Below are positions 7,795 to 17,198 of a DNA stretch of 45,864 nucleotides, in pieces; within the stretch, counting starts at the first letter, position 1, and every line of letters starts with the position of its first letter. This stretch comes from Clostridiales bacterium (GTDB taxonomy: Bacteria > Bacillota > Clostridia > Christensenellales > Aristaeellaceae). A program made the position numbers and the translations under genes. A model generated the notes under the pieces. The model worked only from the letters and a program-made list of their open reading frames with translations, was not told where the DNA came from and made no database searches. The DNA is taken from NCBI GenBank assembly GCA_012520375.1, contig JAAYOH010000003.1, positions 1-45,864 on the forward strand, written 5' to 3'.

Positions 7795-9279
7795 ATGGAC
7801 GAGCAACGTTCCCGGGCAGACCGGAGGAAGGAAGCCCGCGCTAAAGCCGGGGCGACCCGCAAAGTTACCTACAAAAAGAAATACCACAAGAAACAAAAGA
7901 CCTTTGCCTGGTGGCGCACCCCCGTACTGTGCGTGTGTGCCTGCATCCTTGTGGCCGTAGTGGTCTTCTCTTTCAGCGCGGTGGGGCGTTGGCGCACTTT
8001 CCGCGCCGCTTCCGCCCAATTGGCCAGCGACTATTTTTATCCGGGCATCACGGTGGACGGGGTAGATCTGTCCGGCATGACCCTTCAGGATGCCCTCACC
8101 CGGTGGGAACAAAAGGATCAGTCTTCCAGGAATGCCTGCAACGTCATCCTGGACATCGACGACGCTTCCTTCACCTTCGATGCCCAGAGGCTGGGCTATA
8201 GCTCCAACTACAAGAAAGTGCTGCGCACCGCCTATTCCCAAGGGCGCCACGGCACCTTTTCCCAGCGCAACACCGTTCTGCAAAAGCTGTTGGGCGCCTG
8301 GGCCCGGGACTATAACGTGGTGAATAGCATCGACCAATCGGTGCTGAAGGCACAGCTGGAAGAGATCGCGGGCCAGGTCAACGAGCCCGCCGTAGCAGCC
8401 ACCATCACGGGGTTCAACGAGAGCGACGGCTTTACCTTCGACGAGGGCAAGGACGGCCGGGTGGTAGACGTCCACGACCTGATGGACGCGGTGAACCACA
8501 AGATCGCCGCCGGCGGCGGCAGCACCTCCGTAGACCGCACCGTGATCACCGGCGGCCGTTCCATCGAGGACCTGAAAAACATGTTCGGCATGATCGCCCA
8601 GTGCAAGACCAGCGCCCGTTCCTCCTCCGACAATCGCCTCACCAACCTGAGGGTTGCCACCCGCATCATCAACGGCATGCGCATCGAGCCCGGCGAGGTC
8701 TTCTCCTTCAACGGCACCCTGGGCAAGCGCACCCGGGACAAGGGGTACAAAGGCGCGCCCGCCCTGTCCAGCGGTACCCATACCTCCGCCGTAGGGGGCG
8801 GTATCTGCCAGGTGTCCACCACCCTGTTCAACGCCGTGGCCAAATCGGGGCTGGAGATCGTGGAGCGCCATCCCCACTCCATCCCTTCCGTCTACATCGC
8901 CATCGGGCTGGACGCCACGGTGAACTGGCCCAACCAGGATTTCCGCTTCAAAAACACGTCCGAATACCCCATCTACATCTCCGCCAAGCTCACCCCCAGC
9001 AAGCACGTCCATTGCGCCATTTACGGGCGACTGCTGGACAACGACGGTGCCTACCGCCTGAAGGGCGTGGTGAACCAGACCTACCGCCCCCGGGACGCCC
9101 AGTATGCTTACACCACTTCCCTGCCCACGGGTACCCGCAAGTGGGTGGAAGAGCGCTACAAGGGATATAAGGTCACCACCTACCGGGGCTATTTCGAGGG
9201 CGACAAGGAGATCAGCCGGGAAGTGCTGTTCACCAGTCTGTATCCATCCAGCGCAGGGAAATGCCTGATCGGCCAGTAA
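7795..9279 (+). CDS. VanW family membrane-anchored cell-wall protein
   Basis: A 494-residue surface protein. Residues 1-41 are strongly basic and cytoplasmic, residues 42-62 form one membrane segment, and the rest is outside the cell. A peptidoglycan-binding-type region (starting FYPGITVDGVDLSGMT) precedes the VanW domain, recognised from FSFNGTLGKRTRDKGYKGAP, GGGICQVSTTLFNA and ERHPHS. VanW domains occur beside vancomycin-resistance genes, but their biochemical role is unknown and no van genes are here. The start at 7795 was chosen for AGGAG 5 nt upstream. It has its own promoter and stands alone between the dCMP deaminase operon and tig. Confidence 0.9.
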   Translation: MDEQRSRADRRKEARAKAGATRKVTYKKKYHKKQKTFAWWRTPVLCVCACILVAVVVFSFSAVGRWRTFRAASAQLASDYFYPGITVDGVDLSGMTLQDALTRWEQKDQSSRNACNVILDIDDASFTFDAQRLGYSSNYKKVLRTAYSQGRHGTFSQRNTVLQKLLGAWARDYNVVNSIDQSVLKAQLEEIAGQVNEPAVAATITGFNESDGFTFDEGKDGRVVDVHDLMDAVNHKIAAGGGSTSVDRTVITGGRSIEDLKNMFGMIAQCKTSARSSSDNRLTNLRVATRIINGMRIEPGEVFSFNGTLGKRTRDKGYKGAPALSSGTHTSAVGGGICQVSTTLFNAVAKSGLEIVERHPHSIPSVYIAIGLDATVNWPNQDFRFKNTSEYPIYISAKLTPSKHVHCAIYGRLLDNDGAYRLKGVVNQTYRPRDAQYAYTTSLPTGTRKWVEERYKGYKVTTYRGYFEGDKEISREVLFTSLYPSSAGKCLIGQ

Positions 9280-9319
9280 CCTTATCCCTTTGATTTTACC
9301 TGATTTTACTCGGGCGGGA

Positions 9320-9348
9320 TTGTATTGTCCCGTCCGATATGCTATCAT
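9320..9348 (+). promoter_or_regulatory. Sigma-A promoter of tig-clpP-clpX
   Basis: TTGTAT (9320-9325), 17-bp spacer, TATCAT (9343-9348). The -35 box sits in an inverted repeat (9311-9319 with 9328-9336, CGGGCGGGA/TCCCGTCCG, one G-T mismatch), which could be a repressor site or the weak terminator of the vanW gene. No CtsR or CIRCE operator was recognised. Confidence 0.6.
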
Positions 9349-9394
9349 ATATCGGATATAGATTTTATGAACAAATCTCAGGAGGAAGCATAGC

Positions 9395-10744
9395 ATGAGG
9401 ACCACTGTGGAAAAGCTCTCGTCCAACCAGGTAAAAATCAACTTCGTCGTGGATGCCCAGGCCTTTGAAAAGGGCATTGTGAAAGCCTACAACAAGATCA
9501 AGGGCCGCATTTCCATCCCCGGCTTCCGCAAAGGGCGTGCGCCCCGCAAGATCATAGAAAACCACTACGGTCCCGAGGTGTTCTACGACGACGCCTTCGA
9601 CGCCGTGTTCAAGGAAGTATACCCCCAGGCCGTCCGGGAGCATGACCTGAAAGTGGTGGATCAGCCCTCCGTGGACGTGCAGAATCTTGCCGCCGGAGAA
9701 GACCTCACCTTCAGCGCCACGGTGTACGTCAGCCCCGAGGTCCAGCTGGGCCAGTACAAGGGCATCCCCGCCCAGAAGCAGTCCGTGGATATTACCGAGG
9801 ACGACGTCAACGCAGACCTGGAGCGGGCCCGGGAACGGGTAGCCCGCTTCGTAGACATCACCGATCGTCCCGTGAAGATGGACGACCACGTGGACATCGA
9901 CTACGCCGGCTTCTCAGACGGAAAGCAGTTCAAGGGCGGTACCGCCAGCGGCCACAAACTGGTCATCGGCTCCGGCTCCTTCATCCCCGGTTTCGAAGAA
10001 CAGCTCGTCGGCGCCCATGTGGGGGACGAAGTAGAAGTGAACGTCACCTTCCCCGAATCCTATCACGCAGAGGAACTGGCGGGCAAGCCCGCAGTCTTCG
10101 AGGTTACGGTGAACGGCATCCAGGAAAAGGAATTGCCCGAACTGGACGACGAGTTCGCCAAGGACGTGTCCGAGTTCGACACCCTGGAAGAATACAAGGA
10201 TTCCATCCGCGCCACCCTCACGGAAAGGGCCGAGCGCCAGGCCGAAGAGGTCTTCGAGAACGAGCTGGTGGAAGAGGCGGTTGAGAACGCCACCGTAGAC
10301 ATCCCCGATTGCATGATCCAGGAAGAAATCGACGATCTGCTGCGGGACATGGAAATGCGCATGAGCTACCAGGGTCTGAAGATGGAGGACTTCATCAAAT
10401 ACACTGGCCAGACCATGGACCAGATCCGGGAAAACTACAAAGAGCAGGCCGAACATCGGGTGCGCAGCCGTCTGGTGCTCAGCGCCATCCGCAGCGCAGA
10501 AAGCATCGAGGCCACCGAGGAAGAGATCGAAGCCGAGGTTGCCAGCCAGGCCGAGCAGATGGGCAAGACCGTTGAAGAACTGAAATCCATGCTGGGCGGC
10601 CGGGAAAAGGAATACTTCGGCGACTCCATCGCCATGAAAAAGACCATCCAGTTGCTGAAGGACAACGCGGTCTCCCAGGACGACGTGCTGGAAGGCGAAG
10701 TTGAGGATACGGTTGAAGAGACAGTTGAAGAGACCAAGGAATGA
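9395..10744 (+). CDS. tig: Trigger factor
   Basis: Ribosome-associated chaperone and peptidyl-prolyl isomerase that meets nascent chains at the exit tunnel. The 449-residue protein has the ribosome-binding signature GFRKGRAPRK (about residues 44-53), a central FKBP-type domain (VDIDYAGFSDGKQFKGG and FIPGFEEQLVG), and a C-terminal helical cradle ending in a very acidic tail. AGGAGG lies 9 nt before the ATG. It leads the tig-clpP-clpX cluster common in Firmicutes. Confidence 0.97.
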   Translation: MRTTVEKLSSNQVKINFVVDAQAFEKGIVKAYNKIKGRISIPGFRKGRAPRKIIENHYGPEVFYDDAFDAVFKEVYPQAVREHDLKVVDQPSVDVQNLAAGEDLTFSATVYVSPEVQLGQYKGIPAQKQSVDITEDDVNADLERARERVARFVDITDRPVKMDDHVDIDYAGFSDGKQFKGGTASGHKLVIGSGSFIPGFEEQLVGAHVGDEVEVNVTFPESYHAEELAGKPAVFEVTVNGIQEKELPELDDEFAKDVSEFDTLEEYKDSIRATLTERAERQAEEVFENELVEEAVENATVDIPDCMIQEEIDDLLRDMEMRMSYQGLKMEDFIKYTGQTMDQIRENYKEQAEHRVRSRLVLSAIRSAESIEATEEEIEAEVASQAEQMGKTVEELKSMLGGREKEYFGDSIAMKKTIQLLKDNAVSQDDVLEGEVEDTVEETVEETKE

Positions 10745-10771
10745 TTCTTGCATCAAGGAGGTGCCATCGGC

Positions 10772-11356
10772 ATGAATTTGATCCCCTATGTGGTAGAACA
10801 AACCAATCGCGGAGAACGGTCCTACGATATTTTTTCCAGGCTGCTCAAGGACCGCATCGTTTTCCTGGGCGGCCAAGTCGATGACGTGATGGCCAACCTG
10901 ATCGTAGCCCAGATGCTCTTCCTGGAAATGGAAGATCCGGATGCCGACATCATGCTGTACATCAACAGCCCGGGCGGCTCGGTGCATGCCGGGATGGCCA
11001 TTTACGACACCATGAAGTATCTGAAGTGCGACGTGTCCACCGTGTGCATCGGCATGGCGGCCTCCATGGGGGCCTTCCTGCTGGCGGCGGGGGCCAAGGG
11101 CAAGCGCAAGTCCCTGCCCAACGCAGAGATCATGATCCATCAGGTGTCCAGCGGTACCTCCGGCCAGGCCACCGACATCCAGATCCATGCGGAGCAGATC
11201 CTGCGCATCAAGCGCAAATTGAACGAAGAGCTGGCCAAGAATACCGGGACCCCCCTGGCGGACGTGGAGCGGGACGTGGAGCGGGACTATTATCTTACCC
11301 CGGAGGAAGCCCTGGCCTACGGCATCATCGACGAGATCATCCCCCCGCGCCGCTGA
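10772..11356 (+). CDS. clpP: ATP-dependent Clp protease proteolytic subunit
   Basis: Serine protease subunit that forms the tetradecameric chamber of ClpXP. The 194-residue product shows the catalytic serine in [11 protein letters not shown] (about residue 98), the histidine in NAEIMIHQ and the conserved [18 protein letters not shown] block. The ATG at 10772 was chosen because AAGGAGGTG lies 8 nt upstream and [11 protein letters not shown] is the standard ClpP start; a TTG further upstream is not supported. It lies between tig and clpX in one operon. Confidence 0.98.
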   Translation: MNLIPYVVEQTNRGERSYDIFSRLLKDRIVFLGGQVDDVMANLIVAQMLFLEMEDPDADIMLYINSPGGSVHAGMAIYDTMKYLKCDVSTVCIGMAASMGAFLLAAGAKGKRKSLPNAEIMIHQVSSGTSGQATDIQIHAEQILRIKRKLNEELAKNTGTPLADVERDVERDYYLTPEEALAYGIIDEIIPPRR

Positions 11357-11371
11357 CAAAAGGAGAGTAAA

Positions 11372-12667
11372 ATGGCAAAAAACGAGGATTTCAAGCAGGT
11401 CCATTGTTCCTTCTGTGGCAAGACCCAGGACCAGGTCCGGCGCATCGTAGCCGGGCCCGGCGTCTTCATCTGCAACGAGTGCGTATCCCTGTGCCAGGAA
11501 ATTTGCTATGAAGACAAGCCCCTGGGCGCCGGCCCCTTGGGGGCCGACAGCCTGCTGCGGCCCCAGGAGATCAAAGAGGCCCTGGACCAGTACGTGATCG
11601 GCCAGGAGACGGCTAAAAAGGCCCTGTCTGTGGCGGTGTACAACCACTACAAGCGCATCGCCTATCCCATCGGCAAGGACGACGTGGAACTGCAAAAGTC
11701 CAATGTGGTCATGCTGGGCCCCACGGGCTGCGGCAAAACCTACCTGGCCCAGACCCTGGCCCGCATCCTGAACGTGCCCTTCGCCATCGCAGACGCCACC
11801 AGCCTCACCGAGGCGGGCTACGTGGGGGAGGACGTGGAAAACATCCTGCTCCGGCTGATCCAGAATGCCGATTACGACATCGAACTGGCCCAGCGGGGCA
11901 TCATCTACATCGACGAGATCGACAAGATCGCCCGCAAGTCCGAGAACGTGTCCATTACCCGGGACGTTTCCGGCGAAGGCGTCCAGCAGGCCCTGCTGAA
12001 AATCCTGGAGGGTACCGTGGCTTCCGTTCCCCCCCAGGGCGGGCGCAAGCATCCCCACCAGGAGTTCCTGCAGATCGACACCACCAACATCTTGTTCATC
12101 TGCGGCGGCGCCTTTGACGGCATCGACACCATCATTTCATCCCGTATCGGCAAGAAGGTCATGGGTTTCGGCGCAAATGTCAAGAGCCACAACCAAAAGT
12201 CCGACGAAACCATCATGGCCCAGGTGCGCCCCGAGGATCTGCTCAAATTCGGGCTCATCCCCGAGTTCATCGGCCGCCTGCCCGTGCTGGTGACCTTGTC
12301 CCAGCTGGACGAGGACGCCCTGGTGCGCATCCTGTCCGAGCCCAAAAATGCCCTGGTCAAGCAGTATCAGAAGTTGCTGGAGATGGACGGCGTGGCCTTG
12401 GAATTCACCGAGGATGCCCTGCGGGCCATCGCCCAGAAAGCCCTTAGCCGCAAGTCCGGCGCACGGGGCCTGCGGGCCATCATTGAAGAGGTCATGCTTG
12501 ACACCATGTACAGCCTCCCTTCCCAGGATTCAGTGAAGAAATGCATCATCACCAAAGAATCCGTTACCGAGAAAGTCCAGCCAACCCTCCTCGTCGGGGA
12601 TCTCCCCGGCGCCCGCCACGAGCAGTTGCTGGGGGGAAACCAATTGATCTCCCCCTCGGTATCCTGA
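11372..12667 (+). CDS. clpX: ATP-dependent Clp protease ATP-binding subunit
   Basis: AAA+ unfoldase of ClpXP, which also degrades tmRNA-tagged proteins. The 431-residue protein starts with a C4 zinc-binding domain (Cys12, Cys15, Cys34, Cys37), followed by Walker A GPTGCGKT (about residue 115), Walker [12 protein letters not shown], and the pore and sensor regions ([20 protein letters not shown]). AAAGGAG lies 8 nt upstream. It is the last gene of the tig-clpP-clpX operon and is followed by a strong hairpin. Confidence 0.98.
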   Translation: MAKNEDFKQVHCSFCGKTQDQVRRIVAGPGVFICNECVSLCQEICYEDKPLGAGPLGADSLLRPQEIKEALDQYVIGQETAKKALSVAVYNHYKRIAYPIGKDDVELQKSNVVMLGPTGCGKTYLAQTLARILNVPFAIADATSLTEAGYVGEDVENILLRLIQNADYDIELAQRGIIYIDEIDKIARKSENVSITRDVSGEGVQQALLKILEGTVASVPPQGGRKHPHQEFLQIDTTNILFICGGAFDGIDTIISSRIGKKVMGFGANVKSHNQKSDETIMAQVRPEDLLKFGLIPEFIGRLPVLVTLSQLDEDALVRILSEPKNALVKQYQKLLEMDGVALEFTEDALRAIAQKALSRKSGARGLRAIIEEVMLDTMYSLPSQDSVKKCIITKESVTEKVQPTLLVGDLPGARHEQLLGGNQLISPSVS

Positions 12668-12696
12668 AGAACCAGAGTTTCAAAAAACCAAAAACA

Positions 12697-12738
12697 GGGG
12701 AACCGACCGGATCTGGTCGGTTCCCTTCTCTATTCTTT
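12697..12738. terminator. Bidirectional Rho-independent terminator
   Basis: GGGAACCGACC (12698-12708) and GGTCGGTTCCC (12715-12725) form a perfect 11-bp stem with a 6-nt loop. On the plus strand a pyrimidine-rich tail TTCTCTATTCTTT follows; on the minus strand the tail is TGTTTTTGGTTTTTT, which is better. It lies between the convergent ends of clpX and the PAS-domain regulator and can serve both. Confidence 0.85.
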
Positions 12739-12778
12739 GGTTGCACAGCTGCCGTTTTGACCGAAAAGTGTTGCCCGG

Positions 12779-14737
12779 TCACGCCTCGGATCCCTGGCCC
12801 TGGGTAAGTTCTCCCAGGGTCACTTCCCCCCAGCTGTAGTCGCTCAGGTAGCTGCCCCGGAAGGCCCGCTGGTATTCGGCGTTGCCCGCCAGGTACTCGT
12901 AGAGGTCGCAGTGGACCCGCTCGTGGATCAGACGGCGCTTTCCGTTCACCGATTCCATGATGTCCCCCACGCCATAGGCAGTCAGGGTGTTTTTCAGGCG
13001 CAGCGCCACCTTGCGGTAGCGGGCCAGGGTGAGGGGGGTGACAGGCTCGTCCTCCCACAGGATGGAGATGGCCTCCTCCGGGGACACAAAGCCGCCCCGC
13101 CGGTCCACCAGCAGCGCAAAAAGTTCTTCGGCCTTTTCATTTTTGAAGGCGATGGGGGTCTCCTCCACAAACACGTCGAAGTACCCGAAGGTGCGGATGC
13201 GCACCTTTGGGGCGGGGCTTTCCTCCACGTTGTACATCATCACGTAGCGGGGCTCCGCGCCGGGGGTGCGCCGGGAGCAGATGGCGCGGATGCGCCGTTC
13301 CCTGTTCGTGGCCAGGTCGTGGTAGGGGAACTCCGCCTCCCCTTCTTCCAGCAGGCGCCGGAACAGGGCGGGGTCGGCGCTGCTCCTGGACACGAATTCC
13401 GGGATGGGGGTGCGCTTTTGCATGCCCTCCAGCCATTCTTCCCGGCTGAAGCCAAAGAACCGGCACACGTTTTCGCTGACATACAGGGGCGTCACGCTGT
13501 CGCCCACCACCTCAAAGGCAGCCAGGCCGTCGGTAAAAGAGAGGACGATGCGCTGCATGCCCTCTGCCATGCCCTTCAGGGAGCTATACTCGCTCTTCAG
13601 GGTCTCAGCTTCTTCGTACTCGGGCACGCGCCGGCAACAGAACAGGCTGATAGTGCTGTCCCGTTCCACAAAGAGGCCGGTGTAGCGCCGCAGGATCCCG
13701 TCCCCGGACAGTGCCCGGTAGCTGATGGGTTTGGGCTGCTCGTCGGGCCGGGGCTCGTTCCTATAAAAGGCCTGGAAAAAGTCCCGCACTCCTTGGCGGT
13801 CCTCTTCGGATACCGTGCCCTTGATCCACTGCTCCGTGGCCTCCTCCATTTGCATGGGGATGTTCCGGAAAGCGCTGAAGCGGGAGGTGTCCCGGGCGTA
13901 CAGGCAAATGACCGTGCGGGCCGCCAGGTCGTACTCGAAAATCAGATCGTACACCTCGCTGAGGGCTTTCAGATAGCGGCTGGTCTCCCGCTCCCGCACC
14001 AGTTGGTGCCGTCGGGTGATGTCCATGCAGGCGCTTTGGAACTCTTCCTCCCCCTCGTCGTTGGTACAGCGGGTCACCCAACCGAACATATGGGCCCGTG
14101 TCCCGTCGAAGCGCATCACGTTCATTTCCCCGGCGATGGGGCCGCCGTGGCGGTACACCTGGTTCAGGTAGGTGGAGAAACGCCGCCGGTCCTCCATGGG
14201 GATCATGCCCAGGATGTCCATGCCGTACAGCTCCTCCTCCCGGGCATAAAAATCCCCGGAAAAGCGCAGCATCCGCAGCATTTGCCCGTTGACATAACGC
14301 AGTTTGGGGGGCTTGTCGCAGCTGTATTTCAGGAAGCCGCAGGGGATGGTCTCGCTCAAAAAGCGCAGATTCCCGTCCGGGTCTTCTACCTCGCTGATGT
14401 CGCCCAGCACCGAATGGCCGATCCGGCTGCCGTCGGGACAGCGTTGTACGCTCATGGAGTCGCACACTTGCAAAACCCGTCCCTGCGCCGTCTGGATGCG
14501 ATAGTGAGAAGTGCCATGGGAGACTCCGGAAGCCATCTCCTGCAGAAAGGATGTGTAGCTGGCCCGATCCCCCGGTTGCACCAGCCTGCTGTAGCCATCT
14601 TCCGCCAAAAGCTCCGCCTCAGAAAAGCCAGTCATGGCGCATAGGTTCCCACTGGCTTTGATCAGCCGGAGGGTAGCCAGGTCATAGGCGTGATAGCCGC
14701 TGATGTGCTCCATCAGAACCCGCTCTTCTTTGCCCAT
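12779..14737 (-). CDS. Multi-PAS protein with C-terminal winged-helix (SARP/OmpR-like) domain
   Basis: A 652-residue soluble protein. Three or four PAS-like modules can be read: about residues 10-115 (NLCAMTGFSEAEL), 125-250 (LRYVNGQMLRMLRFSGDF), a degenerate one around 265-380, and 395-510 (SENVCRFFGFSREEW). The C-terminal part, about 515-625, starts VRIRTFGYFDVFV and continues as a winged helix of the SARP/OmpR type (AEELFALLVDRRGGFVSPEEAISILW); no full bacterial transcriptional activation domain follows. There is no kinase, GGDEF, EAL or receiver domain, so it looks like a one-component sensor-regulator. The ligand and targets are unknown. It has its own promoter right behind the fatty-acid operon and ends at a shared terminator. 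Confidence 0.75.
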   Translation of the reverse strand: MGKEERVLMEHISGYHAYDLATLRLIKASGNLCAMTGFSEAELLAEDGYSRLVQPGDRASYTSFLQEMASGVSHGTSHYRIQTAQGRVLQVCDSMSVQRCPDGSRIGHSVLGDISEVEDPDGNLRFLSETIPCGFLKYSCDKPPKLRYVNGQMLRMLRFSGDFYAREEELYGMDILGMIPMEDRRRFSTYLNQVYRHGGPIAGEMNVMRFDGTRAHMFGWVTRCTNDEGEEEFQSACMDITRRHQLVRERETSRYLKALSEVYDLIFEYDLAARTVICLYARDTSRFSAFRNIPMQMEEATEQWIKGTVSEEDRQGVRDFFQAFYRNEPRPDEQPKPISYRALSGDGILRRYTGLFVERDSTISLFCCRRVPEYEEAETLKSEYSSLKGMAEGMQRIVLSFTDGLAAFEVVGDSVTPLYVSENVCRFFGFSREEWLEGMQKRTPIPEFVSRSSADPALFRRLLEEGEAEFPYHDLATNRERRIRAICSRRTPGAEPRYVMMYNVEESPAPKVRIRTFGYFDVFVEETPIAFKNEKAEELFALLVDRRGGFVSPEEAISILWEDEPVTPLTLARYRKVALRLKNTLTAYGVGDIMESVNGKRRLIHERVHCDLYEYLAGNAEYQRAFRGSYLSDYSWGEVTLGELTQGQGSEA

Positions 14738-14770
14738 GCGCCGCCCCCCTTTAAAGGCCGTCCTGATTGG

Positions 14771-14799
14771 ATTCTACCACAATCGCTTCCTTTCGTCAA
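14771..14799 (-). promoter_or_regulatory. Sigma-A promoter of the PAS regulator gene
   Basis: Minus strand: TTGACG (14799-14794), 17-bp spacer, TAGAAT (14776-14771), 33 nt before the start codon, which has AAAGGGGGG ahead of it. The -35 box lies only 7 bp past the stop codon of the acyl-CoA synthetase gene. Confidence 0.75.
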
Positions 14800-14805
14800 A
14801 CTCCG

Positions 14806-16413
14806 TCAGCCCGCGCCCCGAAGCTGGGCGCGCCGGGTCTTTCCGCTGATGGTCTTGGGCAGCTCCTCTACAAATTCCACCACCCGCACCCATTTGTACT
14901 CGGCAAGTTTTTTGTTGCAGCTTTCCCGGATCTCAAGGCTCAGCACGGGAGAAGGCGCGTACCCGCTGCGCGGTACGATAAAGGCCTTGATGGCCTGGCC
15001 CCGCAGCCCGTCCGGCACCCCCACCACGCTGCACTCCCTCACAGCGGGATGGGTCAGAAGCACCTGCTCCACCTCGTCCGGCCCTACCCGATACCCTCCC
15101 GTCTTGATGATGTCGTCGAAACGGCCGTGGAAGAAAAGCCTGCCCATTTCGTCCCGGCTGGCAGCGTCCCCGGTGTGGTACACGTTGTCCTGCCAGGCCT
15201 TGCGGTACAGGGCGTCATCCTCCAGATAGCCGGAAAATACCCCGTGTACCCTCCCGGAATCCCTGGGTACCACCACGACTTCCCCTACTTCCCCCTCGGG
15301 CACGGGCAACCCTTTCTTATCCACCAACTCGATGTGATAGAAAGGGGAGGGCCTGCCCATGGACCCCGCCGCCGGCTCCTCGTCCCCGAAATTTGCCACG
15401 AGCAAGGTGGTCTCGGTCTGACCGTATCCCTCCATAAGGGTCAACCCGGTTTGTTTCTGGAAGGCCTGAAACACCAGCGGGTCCAGCATCTCCCCCGCAG
15501 TGGAAGCATGGCGCAGACCGGGCATGTCCGGGATCCCCTTGCGCACCAGGTACCGATACACCGTGGGAGGCGCACAGAAGGAGGTCACCCCGTATTTGTT
15601 GATCACGGCGCACAGTTGTTTGGGGTCGAAGCCCTCGAAATCGTACACCATCACGCCGCTGCCCACCAACCACTGTCCGTACAGCTTGCCCCAGGAAGCC
15701 TTGGCCCAGCCGGTCTCTGCCACCGTAAAGTGCAGGCCCCCTTCCTCCGCCCGCTGCCAGTACCTGGCCGTCACGATGTGTGCCAGGGGATAAGTGAAAT
15801 CGTGGAGCACCCCCTTGGGCGCCCCGGTGGTGCCCGAAGTGAAGTACAGCAGCATGGGATCTTCCACCCGGGTTTCTACCCGGGAAAAGTGATCCGGTTC
15901 CACCGCTGCCCTCTCCAGAAGTTCTGTCACGGGCCAAATCTGGCAGTTTGTCCCCGCCACGGCAGCGCCCAGCCGCTCTCCCAGGCCCTCCTCGTCGACA
16001 CACAGCACCGCGTCCACCCGGGCCGTCCGGATCCTGTAGACGTAGTCATCCACCGTCAGCATGTGGGTGGCGGGGATGGCCAGTACCCCCAGTTTGTGGA
16101 GGGCGATCACCGCAAACCAATAGGTGTAATGCCGCTTCAGCACCAGCATGACCCGCATCCCTTTCCGGATCCCCAGGTCTTGCAGTGCATGGGCCATGCG
16201 GGAAGACCAGCAGGCCATCTCCCGGAAGGTAAAACGCTTTTCTTCTCCCCGGTGGTCGCACCACATCAGGGCCAGTTCCTCCGGCGTCTCCTCCCCCAGC
16301 ACGTCCACCACGTCGTATCCATAGTTGAAATTCCCGGGATAGGTGAGCTCTAGCCCGGTGAGGGTGCCCTTTTCATTGAAGCTTTCCCGGCAGAACCGGG
16401 TATAAATCGTCAT
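14806..16413 (-). CDS. AMP-forming acyl-CoA synthetase (medium-chain/benzoate-type)
   Basis: A 535-residue adenylate-forming enzyme expected to activate a carboxylic acid to its CoA thioester with ATP. The ATP-binding loop LLYFTSGTTGAPKGV, the YGQTETT motif, the TGDAASRDEMGRL and GRFDDIIKTGGYRVGP hinge motifs and the catalytic lysine in TISGKTRR near the C-terminus are all present. Overall it resembles medium-chain acyl-CoA synthetases (ACSM/acs-like). The start ATG overlaps the accA stop as ATGA, so it belongs to the fatty-acid operon. Its acid substrate is unknown: scavenged fatty acids, a branched precursor or an aromatic acid are all possible. Confidence 0.88.
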   Translation of the reverse strand: MTIYTRFCRESFNEKGTLTGLELTYPGNFNYGYDVVDVLGEETPEELALMWCDHRGEEKRFTFREMACWSSRMAHALQDLGIRKGMRVMLVLKRHYTYWFAVIALHKLGVLAIPATHMLTVDDYVYRIRTARVDAVLCVDEEGLGERLGAAVAGTNCQIWPVTELLERAAVEPDHFSRVETRVEDPMLLYFTSGTTGAPKGVLHDFTYPLAHIVTARYWQRAEEGGLHFTVAETGWAKASWGKLYGQWLVGSGVMVYDFEGFDPKQLCAVINKYGVTSFCAPPTVYRYLVRKGIPDMPGLRHASTAGEMLDPLVFQAFQKQTGLTLMEGYGQTETTLLVANFGDEEPAAGSMGRPSPFYHIELVDKKGLPVPEGEVGEVVVVPRDSGRVHGVFSGYLEDDALYRKAWQDNVYHTGDAASRDEMGRLFFHGRFDDIIKTGGYRVGPDEVEQVLLTHPAVRECSVVGVPDGLRGQAIKAFIVPRSGYAPSPVLSLEIRESCNKKLAEYKWVRVVEFVEELPKTISGKTRRAQLRGAG

Positions 16414-17198
16414 GCCTGCTCCTTTCCCCGGCCCATGGCTCGAAAACGCGCATAGCGCTTCGCCGTAAGATCCGGCTCCCCCGTCAGGGCGTCCAGTTCC
16501 CTGATAAAAAGCGACCCGATCCCCTCGTAAAAGGCAGGACTTCCCAGGCCCTCCTCCGGCAGGATCCCGTCGATCACTTTCAACGCCAGGGCGTCCTCTG
16601 CCGTCAGTTTCAGGCTCTGGGCAGCTTGCTCCGCCTTGGCCGCGTCCTTCCACAAAATGCTTGCGCATCCCTCCGGGGAGATTACGGAATACACCGCATT
16701 TTCCAGCATCCATACCCTGTCTGCCACAGCCAGGGCCAGGGCGCCGCCGCTGCCCCCCTCCCCGATCAAAAGGGTCAGGATGGGCGTCGGCAAAAGGCTC
16801 ATTTTCAGCAGGTTATCGGCGATGGCCCGGCCCTGACCCCGCTCCTCCGCCCCCACGTCACAACAGGCGCCGGAGGTGTCCACGAAGCACAGCACCGGCC
16901 GCCGAAATTTTCCTGCCTGCTCCATCAGCCTCAGCGCCTTGCGATAGCCCTCGGGCCGGGGTGCGCCGCTGTTCCGGAAGCTCCGCTCCCGGGCGGTGTG
17001 CCCTTTCTCAATGGCGATTGCCGTCACAGGCCTGCCCCGCAGGGTAGCGAGCCCTCCCACGATGGCCGGGTCGTCCCCGTAGCTTCGGTCCCCGTGGAGT
17101 TCCAAAAAGTCCTCCGTCACGCCCTGGATGAAATCCATCCCCGTGGGTCTGCCGGAACTTCGGGCAATTTTCACCCGATCATACGCCAGATATTCCAT
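16410..17198 (-). CDS. accA: Acetyl-CoA carboxylase carboxyltransferase subunit alpha
   Basis: Alpha subunit of the carboxyltransferase that moves CO2 from carboxybiotin to acetyl-CoA, making malonyl-CoA. The 262-residue product is shorter than the E. coli protein because the N-terminal extension is missing, as is usual in Firmicutes. Seen here: FLELHGDRSYGDDPAIVGG, the oxyanion-type region LIGEGGSGGALALAVADRV and the EGCASILWKD block. It overlaps the end of accD by 20 nt and the next gene by 4 nt. Confidence 0.96.
   Translation of the reverse strand: MEYLAYDRVKIARSSGRPTGMDFIQGVTEDFLELHGDRSYGDDPAIVGGLATLRGRPVTAIAIEKGHTARERSFRNSGAPRPEGYRKALRLMEQAGKFRRPVLCFVDTSGACCDVGAEERGQGRAIADNLLKMSLLPTPILTLLIGEGGSGGALALAVADRVWMLENAVYSVISPEGCASILWKDAAKAEQAAQSLKLTAEDALALKVIDGILPEEGLGSPAFYEGIGSLFIRELDALTGEPDLTAKRYARFRAMGRGKEQA

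Noticed and set aside
9280-9394. Possible CtsR or CIRCE heat-shock operator ahead of tig-clpP-clpX
   Set aside because: No heptad repeat of CtsR type or CIRCE inverted repeat is present; only an imperfect stem overlapping the -35 box.
7783-9477. Long minus-strand frame opposite the VanW gene
   Set aside because: The plus-strand protein has recognisable domains, promoter and ribosome site; the opposite frame is low-complexity and unsupported.
9914-12058. Very long open frame on the minus strand opposite tig, clpP and clpX
   Set aside because: It is a shadow frame produced by the GC-rich third codon positions of the three real genes; it lacks a ribosome site and any known domain.
12911-14644. 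577-codon plus-strand frame opposite the PAS regulator
   Set aside because: The composition is His/Gly/Ala-rich, typical of antisense shadow frames; the minus strand has clear PAS motifs, promoter and ribosome site.
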